A DNA stretch of 64,000 nucleotides from TMP-86 sp046347195 (lineage in GTDB: Bacteria > Pseudomonadota > Gammaproteobacteria > Steroidobacterales > Steroidobacteraceae), in the NCBI GenBank assembly GCA_046347195.1, contig JAXMGQ010000016.1, positions 30,277 through 94,276 on the forward strand, written 5' to 3'. Below, piece after piece: positions 44,159 to 51,104 of the stretch. Position 1 is the first letter of the stretch. Every line of letters begins with the position of its first letter. The notes below the pieces were generated by a model. The model saw nothing but the letters and a program-made list of their open reading frames with translations. It searched no databases and was not told where the DNA came from. Both the position numbers and the translations under genes were made by a program.

Positions 44159-44505
44159 TCAATAGACTTCGAACAACCCCGCCGCACCCATGCCCCCACC
44201 GATGCACATGGTGACCACCACGCGCTTCGCGCCGCGCTTCTTTCCTGCGATGAGCGCATGGCCCGTGAGCCGCTGGCCGCTCATGCCGTAGGGGTGACCG
44301 ATGGCGATCGCGCCGCCATCGACATTGAGCCTGCCCTCCGGGATGCCGAGTTGGTCGCGGCAGTACAGCACCTGCACCGCGAAGGCTTCGTTCAGTTCCC
44401 ACAGGTCGATGTCGGAGACCTTGAGCCCCGCGCGCTTCAGGAGCTTGGGCACGGCGAACACCGGGCCGATGCCCATCTCCTTCGGGTCGCAGCCCGCGAT
44501 GGCAA
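44159..44505 (-). repeat. Direct repeat of the thiolase 3' end (right copy; left copy 26298-26642)
   Basis: The last about 345 bp of the intact thiolase gene reappear in the same orientation at 26298-26642, about 17.5 kb away, with only scattered differences (roughly a dozen by eye). The similarity continues weakly for a few bases past the stop and ends sharply at 26642/44505. The two copies bracket the island. Confidence 0.92.
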
Positions 44506-45340
44506 AGCCTGCGAACTTCCCCAACGGCTTCAGGTTCCGGCGCTTGGCCTCCTCGGCGCTCATCACCACGCAGGCCCCCGCCCCGTCGGAGAACTGGCTG
44601 GCATTGCCCGCCGAGATCAGCCCACCGGGCAGTGCGGATTTGAGGTTCTTGATCGAGTCATACGTGGTGCCGGCCCGCAGGCCCTCATCCACCGAGGAAG
44701 TCACCTCCTTCGTGAACAGCCGGCCCGTGTCCTTGTCCATGCCGGCCATCGTGACGGTGATCGGGGCGATCTCCTCGGTGAAGCCGCCGGCTTCCTGCGC
44801 TGCGCAGGCCAGTTGCTGGCTGCGGGCGCCGTACTCATCCATGCGCTGGCGGGAGATGTTGTAGCGCTTGGCCACCTCTTCGGCCGTCTCGAGCATCGAC
44901 CAGTAGATGCCGGGCTTGTGCTCGCTGATCCAGGGGTCCTTGTACAGGTGCTGGTTGAGCTCGTTCTGCACCAACGAGATGGACTCCACCCCGCCGGCCA
45001 CGTAGATCTCCCCTTCCCCGGCGATGATGCGCTGCGCTGCAAGCGCAATGGTCTGAAGGCCGGAGGAGCAGAACCGGCCCACCGTGACCCCGGCCACCGA
45101 GTCCGGGCACCCGGCGCGCACGGCGATCTGCCGTCCGATGTTGCCCCCCGTGGCCCCTTCGGGCAGGGCGCAGCCCATCATCACATCCTCGACGTCCTTC
45201 GGGTCGACCTTCGCCCGCTCCAGGGCGCTCTTGACGACATGACCTCCCAGGGTCGCCCCGTGGGTCATGTTGAAGGCCCCGCGCCAGGACTTGGCCAGCG
45301 GGGTGCGGGCGGTGGAGACGATGACAGCTTCGCGGCTCAT
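44159..45340 (-). CDS. Acetyl-CoA C-acyltransferase (thiolase)
   Basis: A complete 393-residue thiolase, cleaving 3-ketoacyl-CoA with CoA in beta-oxidation. ARTPLAKSWRGAFN is the N-terminal motif. Catalytic Cys lies in VTVGRFCSSGLQTIALAAQR, His in GGAIAIGHPYGMSGQRLTGH and the second Cys in VVVTMCIGGGMGAAGLFE. The ATG at 45340 overlaps the FadB-like stop by four bases. Together they form the multienzyme beta-oxidation pair. It is the donor-like copy for the truncated fragment at 26298. Confidence 0.95.
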   Translation of the reverse strand: MSREAVIVSTARTPLAKSWRGAFNMTHGATLGGHVVKSALERAKVDPKDVEDVMMGCALPEGATGGNIGRQIAVRAGCPDSVAGVTVGRFCSSGLQTIALAAQRIIAGEGEIYVAGGVESISLVQNELNQHLYKDPWISEHKPGIYWSMLETAEEVAKRYNISRQRMDEYGARSQQLACAAQEAGGFTEEIAPITVTMAGMDKDTGRLFTKEVTSSVDEGLRAGTTYDSIKNLKSALPGGLISAGNASQFSDGAGACVVMSAEEAKRRNLKPLGKFAGFAIAGCDPKEMGIGPVFAVPKLLKRAGLKVSDIDLWELNEAFAVQVLYCRDQLGIPEGRLNVDGGAIAIGHPYGMSGQRLTGHALIAGKKRGAKRVVVTMCIGGGMGAAGLFEVY

Positions 45341-47454
45341 GGCGTGGCTCCGGACTGGTTGAACGAGCCACCTTCGGCGGCCAGGCGCTGGATCAGGGGG
45401 GCGGGGGTCCAGAAGGCCGGATCCCCTTGCGGGTTGCGGGCCAGCTCACGCATGTGCTGAGCCACCCCGTAGACCCCTATCTCATCCGCATAACACATGG
45501 GCCCTCCCCGCCAGACCGGGAAGCCATAGCCCGTGAGGTACACCACATCGATGTCCGAAGCGCGCTGCGCGATGCCCTCTTCCAGGATCTTCGCCGCCTC
45601 GTTCACCAGGGCATACACCAGCCGGTCGATGATCTCGCGCGCCTCGAGCTTGCGAGGGGCCAGGTTCAAGGTCTTGCGGTGGGTGGCGATCAGCTCATCG
45701 ACCACTGTCGAGGGGTACGCGGTTCGATCGCCCGGGCGATAGTCATACCATCCCCCATTGGTCTTCTGGCCGAAGCGGCCCAGTTCGCACAGCTTGTCGG
45801 CGATCTTCGAGTAGATGACATCGGGCTGCTCGATGGCCCGTCGCTTGCGGATGTGCCAGCCGATGTCGTTCCCGGCGAGGTCGCTCATCCGAAACGGGCC
45901 CATGGCAAAGCCGAACTTCTCGATCGCCGCATCGATCTGCGCCGGGCTCGCGCCCTCATCCACCATGAACAGCGCCTGGCGCAGGTACTGCTCGAGCATG
46001 CGGTTGCCGATGAACCCATCGCACACGCCCGAGACCACGGCCGTCTTGCGCAAGGATTTCGCCAGCTTCATGGTCGTGGCCAGCACCTCCTTCGAGGTGG
46101 CCTTGCCGCGCACCACTTCCAAGAGCTTCATGATGTTCGCGGGGCTGAAGAAATGCGTGCCGATGACATCGGCAGGGCGCTTCGTGACCGCAGCGATGCG
46201 ATCCACATCCAGGGTCGAGGTGTTGCTGGCGAGGATGGCGCCGGGCTTCATCACCGAATCGAGGGTCTTGAACACTTTCTCCTTCACGCCCATGTCCTCG
46301 AACACCGCTTCGATGACGATATCGGCCGAGGCGATGTCCTCGTACTTGAGGGTGGGCTTCAGGAGCGCTGCCTTGGCTTCGGCGTCCGCGGGCTTGAGCC
46401 TGCCCTTCTTCACCTGCCCGGCATAGGTGTCGCGGATCCGGGCGATGCCCTTATCCAGGGCCTCCTGGCCCACCTCGAGCAGGAACACCGGGATCCCGGC
46501 GTTGAGGAAATTGAGGGCGATGCCGGTGCCCATGGTGCCGGCACCGATGACCGCTGCGCTCTTGATTTCCCGGGTCGGGGTGGACTCGGGCACATCGCGC
46601 ACCTTGGCCGCGGCGCGTTCGGCGAAGAAGGCGTGCCGCAGCGCCCGCGACACCGGGGTCATCATCAGCTCGGCGAACAACTGCCGCTCGGTGGCCAGGC
46701 CCGCCTCGAAGGGCTGGGTCGCGGCCGCCTCGATCGCGGCCAGGCACTTCAGCGGTGCGGGAAAGTTCGGGTACATCGCCCCGATCGTGGTGCGCGCAAA
46801 GCCGATGATCGCCTCGATGTTGGCGCCCACGACCTGGCGGTCGCGCACCTTGGGAAGCTTGGTCCCTGCGGCCACGGCAGCGCCCTTCTCGACCGCCAGC
46901 TTCACGGCTTCGGGGATCGGATCACCGGCGACGCAAGCATCGAGGAGCGATGAGCCCTTGAACAGCTTGGCCGGCACCGGCTCCCCACCGACGATGACGT
47001 TGATCGCGTTCTCCACCCCGACGAGCCGCGGCAGCCGCTGAGTGCCGCCCGCCCCGGGCAGCAGGCCGAGCTTGACCTCCGGCAGTCCCAGCTTCGCCGA
47101 CTCACTGGCCACCCGGTAATGACAGCCCAGCGCCACCTCCAGCCCACCGCCCAGGCAAGTGCCTTCGATCGCCGCCACCACCGGCTTGGGGCAGGACTCC
47201 AGCGCCGTGATCACATTGTGCAGGTTCGGGGCCGCCAGCATCACCGGGGTGCCAAACTCCTTGATGTCCGCGCCGGCCGAGAACAGGCCATTGTGGCCGG
47301 CGATCACGATGGCCACCACGGCCGCATCCGCCACCGCCGCGTCGATCCCCGCCACCAGCGCCTTGCGCGTCGCGTGCCCAAAACTGTTCACCGGCGCTTC
47401 GCCGAAGTGGATGACCGCGACATTGCCTTGATTCTGCCTGTCTACACTCGCCAC
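45337..47454 (-). CDS. FadB-like enoyl-CoA hydratase/3-hydroxyacyl-CoA dehydrogenase
   Basis: A bifunctional beta-oxidation enzyme of about 705 residues. The crotonase domain comes first (VVAAIEGTCLGGGLEVALGC, LGLPEVKLGLLPGAGGTQRL, with the two acid residues of hydratases), then the NAD domain at about residue 305 (AAVIGAGTMGTGIALNFLNA, IVIEAVFEDMGVKEKVF, GTHFFSPANIMKLLEVVRG). The reading extends to a GTG at 47463, but that codon lies in the AGGAGGTGA ribosome site. The GTG at 47454 is better placed. The N-terminus is VASVDRQNQGNVAVIHFGEA. Forms one operon with the thiolase. Confidence 0.94.
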   Translation of the reverse strand: MASVDRQNQGNVAVIHFGEAPVNSFGHATRKALVAGIDAAVADAAVVAIVIAGHNGLFSAGADIKEFGTPVMLAAPNLHNVITALESCPKPVVAAIEGTCLGGGLEVALGCHYRVASESAKLGLPEVKLGLLPGAGGTQRLPRLVGVENAINVIVGGEPVPAKLFKGSSLLDACVAGDPIPEAVKLAVEKGAAVAAGTKLPKVRDRQVVGANIEAIIGFARTTIGAMYPNFPAPLKCLAAIEAAATQPFEAGLATERQLFAELMMTPVSRALRHAFFAERAAAKVRDVPESTPTREIKSAAVIGAGTMGTGIALNFLNAGIPVFLLEVGQEALDKGIARIRDTYAGQVKKGRLKPADAEAKAALLKPTLKYEDIASADIVIEAVFEDMGVKEKVFKTLDSVMKPGAILASNTSTLDVDRIAAVTKRPADVIGTHFFSPANIMKLLEVVRGKATSKEVLATTMKLAKSLRKTAVVSGVCDGFIGNRMLEQYLRQALFMVDEGASPAQIDAAIEKFGFAMGPFRMSDLAGNDIGWHIRKRRAIEQPDVIYSKIADKLCELGRFGQKTNGGWYDYRPGDRTAYPSTVVDELIATHRKTLNLAPRKLEAREIIDRLVYALVNEAAKILEEGIAQRASDIDVVYLTGYGFPVWRGGPMCYADEIGVYGVAQHMRELARNPQGDPAFWTPAPLIQRLAAEGGSFNQSGATP

Positions 47455-47667
47455 GACATTCACCTCCTGTCACCGAACCCCCAACATACCCTGTCTCGGC
47501 GATCAAAATCAGCAATCTTGCATGGCCAGGCCATCGGCCTGCCGCAAATGGCTACGCTGACGCCCTTTACGGCCAGGGCAACTCGCCTCATTGCCTGACA
47601 ATTTCAACTCGACGGGGGTGCTGCGCTAGGATTCGCCATTCCAAGTTCACGATCGGACCTACACCCC

Positions 47668-48429
47668 ATGCCCATACTCGACCGTTTCAGGCTGGATGAT
47701 CGCGTTGCCATCGTTACCGGCGCCTCGAGCGGCATCGGCGTCGCCTTCGCAATCGCGCTGGCCGAAGCCGGCGCGGACGTGGTGCTGGCCGCCCGGCGGG
47801 CCGACAAGCTCGCGGACACCCAGAAGCGGGTCGAAGCGGCGGGTCGTCGCGCCCTTTCCGTGAAGACCGACGTGACCCGCCCGGAAGAATGCACGGCCCT
47901 CGTGGATGCGGCGATGCGTACGTTCGGGCGCGTCGATGTTCTCGTGAACAACGCCGGTGTCGGCACCGCGGTGCCGGCTCTCAAGGAGACACCCGAGCAG
48001 TTTCGGTCCGTCATCGACCTGAACCTCAATGCCTGCTATTGGATGGCCCAGGCCTGCGGTCGGGTCATGAAGCCCGGCAGTTCGATCATCAACATCAGCA
48101 GCGTGCTCGGCCTGACCACGGCCGGCCTGCCGCAGGCAGCATACGCATCCTCCAAGGCAGGGTTGATCGGGCTCACCCGCGACCTGGCGCAGCAGTGGGC
48201 GTCGCGCCGCGGGATACGCGTCAATGCCATCGCGCCCGGGTTCTTCGCCACCGAGATGACCGAGCAATATGACCGAGCCTACGTCGAGCGCACCATGAAC
48301 CGCGTGCTGATGGGCCGATATGGCGAACCCGAGGAGATCTCCGCGGCGCTGATCTTCCTCGCCAGCGATGCGGGATCGTATGTCACCGGCATCACGCTGC
48401 CCGTGGAAGGTGGCGTGCTGGCGACCTGA
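47668..48429 (+). CDS. SDR-family oxidoreductase
   Basis: A 253-residue classical short-chain dehydrogenase. VAIVTGASSGIGVAFAIALA binds the cofactor, DVLVNNAGVG and NISSVLGL precede the active site, and YASSKAGLIGLTRDLAQQW is the YxxxK motif (Y-A-S-S-K). VNAIAPGFFATEMTEQY and the GGVLAT end are typical. It is divergent from the FadB gene across about 200 bp in which I see no clear operator. Probably 3-oxoacyl or keto-group reduction; substrate open. Confidence 0.9.
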   Translation: MPILDRFRLDDRVAIVTGASSGIGVAFAIALAEAGADVVLAARRADKLADTQKRVEAAGRRALSVKTDVTRPEECTALVDAAMRTFGRVDVLVNNAGVGTAVPALKETPEQFRSVIDLNLNACYWMAQACGRVMKPGSSIINISSVLGLTTAGLPQAAYASSKAGLIGLTRDLAQQWASRRGIRVNAIAPGFFATEMTEQYDRAYVERTMNRVLMGRYGEPEEISAALIFLASDAGSYVTGITLPVEGGVLAT

Positions 48430-48441
48430 GGAAAACTTGCG

Positions 48442-48510
48442 TCAGACGCCTTTGTCTTCTTCCCGGATGTTGAACGTGATGCCGTAAGGGTCGCGGATAA
48501 GGCACTGTCG
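48442..48510 (-). pseudogene. C-terminal scrap of a VOC-family protein
   Basis: About 22 residues, RQCLIRDPYGITFNIREEDK then GV and a stop, match the C-terminal strand of glyoxalase-like proteins. The scrap abuts the 3' end of the beta-lactamase gene, so the rest was probably lost in a rearrangement. Confidence 0.5.
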
Positions 48511-48512
48511 CC

Positions 48513-49391
48513 TCAGCCGACCCAGGCTCTCACGAGTCCCCCGACTTCCGCGAGCATCGCCGCCCGCTTGCTCTCAGGTCCAAGGCATTGGGTGATGTAC
48601 GCGGACACCACGACCGCTGCCCTGCCGGGAGGCGAAAGCAAGGCCACATCGTTGCTGGTATGCCGCCCATTTGCACCAGTCTTGTCCGCCGTGCGCCAGG
48701 CTGTCGGCAGCCTTGCGCGCAGCCGGTCGAGACCGGTTTCGCTCGATTCCATCCATCGCAACAGTTGTGTGCGGGACTGCACGGAAAGCACGTGGCCGAG
48801 CAGTACGGACCGAAGGTCATCCGCCATCGCCGATGGCGTCGTCGTATCGCGGATATCTCCCTCGAGGGATTCGTTCAGGGACAACTCCATCCGGTCCAGG
48901 CGAGTCACTTCATCTCCGAGGGAGCGGCAGAATCCTGTGATGCCCGGCGGGCCACCCATCATCTCAAGGAGCAGGTTGGCTGCGGTGTTATCGCTCCGAG
49001 TCAGGATGGCGTGACAAAGAGCCTCAACGGACATCGTGCCGCCGGCGTTCGGCTCGGTGAGCGGCGAATTGAACAAGAGAGGCTTCGACGGGATCGCGAC
49101 GACACGAGTGAGCGCCTCCTGCCGCCTGTCCACGCGCTGAAGCACGGCAGCCGCAAGCAAGAACTTGAACGTGCTGCACATCGGAAACCGTTCATGTCCC
49201 CGATGCTCGACGCGCTCGCCGTTCCCGCTATCGACGACAGCAACGCCCAGTCGCCCTCCGTTGATCTTCTCAAGCCTCGCAATGCTCGATATCAGTCGCT
49301 GGGATCGAGTCGGATTCGCCTGGAGAATGCCGGGCAAGGAAAATGCGGACGCAATGATGAAGTGCCGGCGATTGAGCATGGGGCGTATCAT
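48513..49391 (-). CDS. Class A beta-lactamase
   Basis: A serine beta-lactamase of about 292 residues, periplasmic. The signal MLNRRHFIIASAFSLPGI has a twin-arginine. Motifs: CSTFKF (S70xxK, preceded by Cys), SDNTAANLLLEMMGG (SDN loop), RMELSLNE (Glu166 in ExxLN) and ADKTGANGRHTSND (KTG). Length is typical once the start is placed at ATG 49391; an ATG at 49379 is an alternative. Cys at position 69 also occurs in class A carbapenemases, but the partner Cys238 is not seen (KTGAN), so no spectrum should be inferred. Lower GC than its neighbours. Confidence 0.92.
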   Translation of the reverse strand: MIRPMLNRRHFIIASAFSLPGILQANPTRSQRLISSIARLEKINGGRLGVAVVDSGNGERVEHRGHERFPMCSTFKFLLAAAVLQRVDRRQEALTRVVAIPSKPLLFNSPLTEPNAGGTMSVEALCHAILTRSDNTAANLLLEMMGGPPGITGFCRSLGDEVTRLDRMELSLNESLEGDIRDTTTPSAMADDLRSVLLGHVLSVQSRTQLLRWMESSETGLDRLRARLPTAWRTADKTGANGRHTSNDVALLSPPGRAAVVVSAYITQCLGPESKRAAMLAEVGGLVRAWVG

Positions 49392-49409
49392 ATTTGACTG
49401 GATGCCGGC

Positions 49410-49544
49410 GTGCATGGTGGCAATGTACGGGCGCTTTCCCCTGACGCCGAATTTCGCGCACTGCGCCGCAGGATGGTTCCGAGAGTGCAGGCAGCGGGTA
49501 TCAACACTGACGACGATATATTCGACGTCCTGCAACGGAAGTGA
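49410..49544 (+). CDS. Small antitoxin-like protein upstream of PIN toxin
   Basis: A 44-residue reading frame from the GTG at 49410 (VHGGNVRALSPDAEFRALRR start, then VPRVQAAGINTDDDIFDVLQ). Its stop overlaps the PIN start by four bases (GTGA), the usual arrangement for an antitoxin before its toxin. The C-terminal PRVQAAGINTDDDIF resembles tails seen in PIN-linked antitoxins. It lacks a clear DNA-binding domain and is close to the divergent beta-lactamase start. Confidence 0.55.
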   Translation: MHGGNVRALSPDAEFRALRRRMVPRVQAAGINTDDDIFDVLQRK

Positions 49545-49948
49545 GGGTCGCGCTCGACCCTTCGGTCCTCGTCGCGGCTCATATCAGCCGAGCTGGCGTT
49601 TGCGCCGAGATGCTGGAAGACCCGCTGTTGCATCATGAATTGGTGACGTCCAACTTCATTCTCGACGAAGTGGCACGGAAGCTGTTCGAGAAGTTCGATT
49701 TTCCGAAGCGGGACTCCAAGGCCGTTGCTGGTTTTCTTCGCGGTGCCTCAATCGTCATCGTCCCCGCTCAACTGCCTGTTGATGTTTGCCGAGTTGCTGA
49801 CGACATCCCTGTGTTGGGAACCGCCAAGTCGAGCGAGTGCAAATTGTTGCTCAGCGTTGATCGTGACCTGCTCGATATGCAGCAGTTCGAGGGGATCCCT
49901 ATCGTCCGCCCGGGCGAGTATTGGCGCCGCGCTACGGAACCCCGATAA
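49541..49948 (+). CDS. PIN-domain toxin component
   Basis: A 135-residue PIN-fold ribonuclease-type protein: MRVALDPSVLVAAHISRAGV (first acidic residue), SNFILDEVARKLFEKFDFPK, ADDIPVLGTAKSSECKLLLS and VDRDLLDM (late acidic residues), FEGIPIVRPGEYW. The start is a GTG in a 4-base overlap with the small upstream frame. PIN toxins cleave RNA when the antitoxin is lost. The active-site pattern Asp-Glu-Asp appears complete. Confidence 0.85.
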   Translation: MRVALDPSVLVAAHISRAGVCAEMLEDPLLHHELVTSNFILDEVARKLFEKFDFPKRDSKAVAGFLRGASIVIVPAQLPVDVCRVADDIPVLGTAKSSECKLLLSVDRDLLDMQQFEGIPIVRPGEYWRRATEPR

Positions 49949-50009
49949 GGAAGGTCTTGACCCGAAGCCGCCACGCCCAGCGTCCGCTAACGGGCAGCGA
50001 GACGAGAGC

Positions 50010-50303
50010 CTACGACGCCAATGCTTTCAGCACAGCTTTTGGGTCTGATTTGATCGCCCGCAACAGCGCCTTTGCAGGTCCCGTCGGCTCGCGACGCCCC
50101 TGTTCCCAGTTGCGCAAAGTACCGACGTCCACGTGCAGCAGACGAGCAAATCTAGGCTGGCTGAGGCCGGTCATCGCGCGGATTTCTTTGACCTTGGAGG
50201 CATCTATGAAATATTCGCGCGACGGCTCGCGCATGCCACGGACAATTTCGTCCATCTGCCCCATGCTATCCACCAATCGTTTGAAAAGCTTCTTATCCAT
50301 CAT
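50010..50303 (-). CDS. XRE/HTH antitoxin (NadS/HigA-like)
   Basis: A protein of about 97 residues. A helical N-terminus (LFKRLVDSMGQMDEIVRGM) is followed by VKEIRAMTGLSQPRFARLLH and VDVGTLRNWEQGRREPTGPA, a lambda-repressor-type HTH. Start ATG 50303 overlaps the toxin stop (ATGA); a GTG at 50309 is also in frame. It would bind the toxin and the 18-bp repeats upstream of the pair. Confidence 0.85.
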   Translation of the reverse strand: MMDKKLFKRLVDSMGQMDEIVRGMREPSREYFIDASKVKEIRAMTGLSQPRFARLLHVDVGTLRNWEQGRREPTGPAKALLRAIKSDPKAVLKALAS

Positions 50304-50623
50304 CGCCACTCCGCATTGATGCCTCGCAACATCTTCTTCTCAGCGGGCGTCAGATCGTCCTTTATTCCTTTTTGATAGATCAAAATCATCCGAATTTCGG
50401 AGCGGGCCGACACATGGAAGTAGATCACCCTGGTACCGCCTCGTTTCCCTCTTCCTGCCGCCTTCCAGCGAATTTTACGCAAACCACCCGTGCCAACGAT
50501 CAAATCTCCCGCGTCAGGGTGCGCGACGAGGTGCCATTGCAATGATGAATACTCCTCGTCGCTGAGCAGTCGGCGTACATCCTCGGTGAAAATCGGCGTC
50601 TCGACGAAAACGATGAAGGATAC
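50300..50623 (-). CDS. RelE-type toxin with no standard start codon
   Basis: A RelE/HigB-fold toxin of about 107 residues. The body is clear from the in-frame ATG at 50542 (QWHLVAHPDAGDLIVGTGGL, RKIRWKAAGRGKRGGTRVIY, KGIKDDLTPAEKKMLRGINA). Conserved protein sequence continues upstream in the same frame: SFIVFVETPIFTEDVRRLLS, then DEEYSSL. No ATG, GTG or TTG occurs at the expected start; a GTA stands there (50621-50623). Either initiation uses a rare codon, the start has mutated, or only the truncated form from 50542 is made. RelE toxins cut ribosome-bound mRNA. Confidence 0.7.
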   Translation of the reverse strand, partial: VSFIVFVETPIFTEDVRRLLSDEEYSSLQWHLVAHPDAGDLIVGTGGLRKIRWKAAGRGKRGGTRVIYFHVSARSEIRMILIYQKGIKDDLTPAEKKMLRGINAEWR

Positions 50624-50656
50624 TAAGTCAATGACGTAGTATAAGTCAATGGCGTA
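50624..50656. repeat. Two 15-bp direct repeats spaced by 18 bp upstream of the RelE operon
   Basis: TAAGTCAATGACGTA (50624-50638) and TAAGTCAATGGCGTA (50642-50656) differ by one base and are repeated with an 18-bp period. They lie immediately upstream of the toxin-antitoxin genes and contain TTGACT and TATACT when read on the minus strand, so they are probably promoter plus operator for the HTH antitoxin. Confidence 0.6.
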
Positions 50657-50659
50657 CCA

Positions 50660-51104
50660 TCTGAGCGCATGGCGTTGATCTCAGCGTCAAGATCAGTCGG
50701 AGTGTCCGCTATTCGGCAAGCCACTTCGCACAGCTAATGATGGCTCTTGGCCGAACGCTACCGTAGCTCACAGTCTTGAATCCCGGTTCCCGGCGCCGCT
50801 ATTGAAGGAGGCCAAAGTCGCGAGCGCCCACAGTTCGGGAGGAAAGATAGTGTGGTCAATCGGCCTACCGCGCCCAGGCATTGCAGCCCGGCACATCCGG
50901 CGTTCTCGCATGCGCCTCGCAACGAGCGATATGCATCTTGCGCTTCCATCGCGCCACGATCGACCGACGCCGCCAGCCAGGAGAGCCGTCTGACCAGCCG
51001 TGCATCCTGCGAGGGCACAATCGTATTGATCCGTGCATTGCAATTACCGCAGCATCATTTCGCGCGATCCCTGGCAACTGCGAAAATGTCCGCGTGCAGG
51101 GTTC
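50660..51104. other. Non-coding spacer between the toxin pair and the TPR glycosyltransferase
   Basis: No reading frame here resembles a gene. Overlapping open frames on both strands are Arg/Cys-rich shadows, and I find no recognisable RNA gene or terminator. It may be decayed accessory DNA. Confidence 0.5.

Noticed and set aside
48513..49391. Calling the beta-lactamase a carbapenemase because of Cys before the catalytic Ser
   Set aside because: The partner Cys238 is not seen and spectrum cannot be read from motifs.
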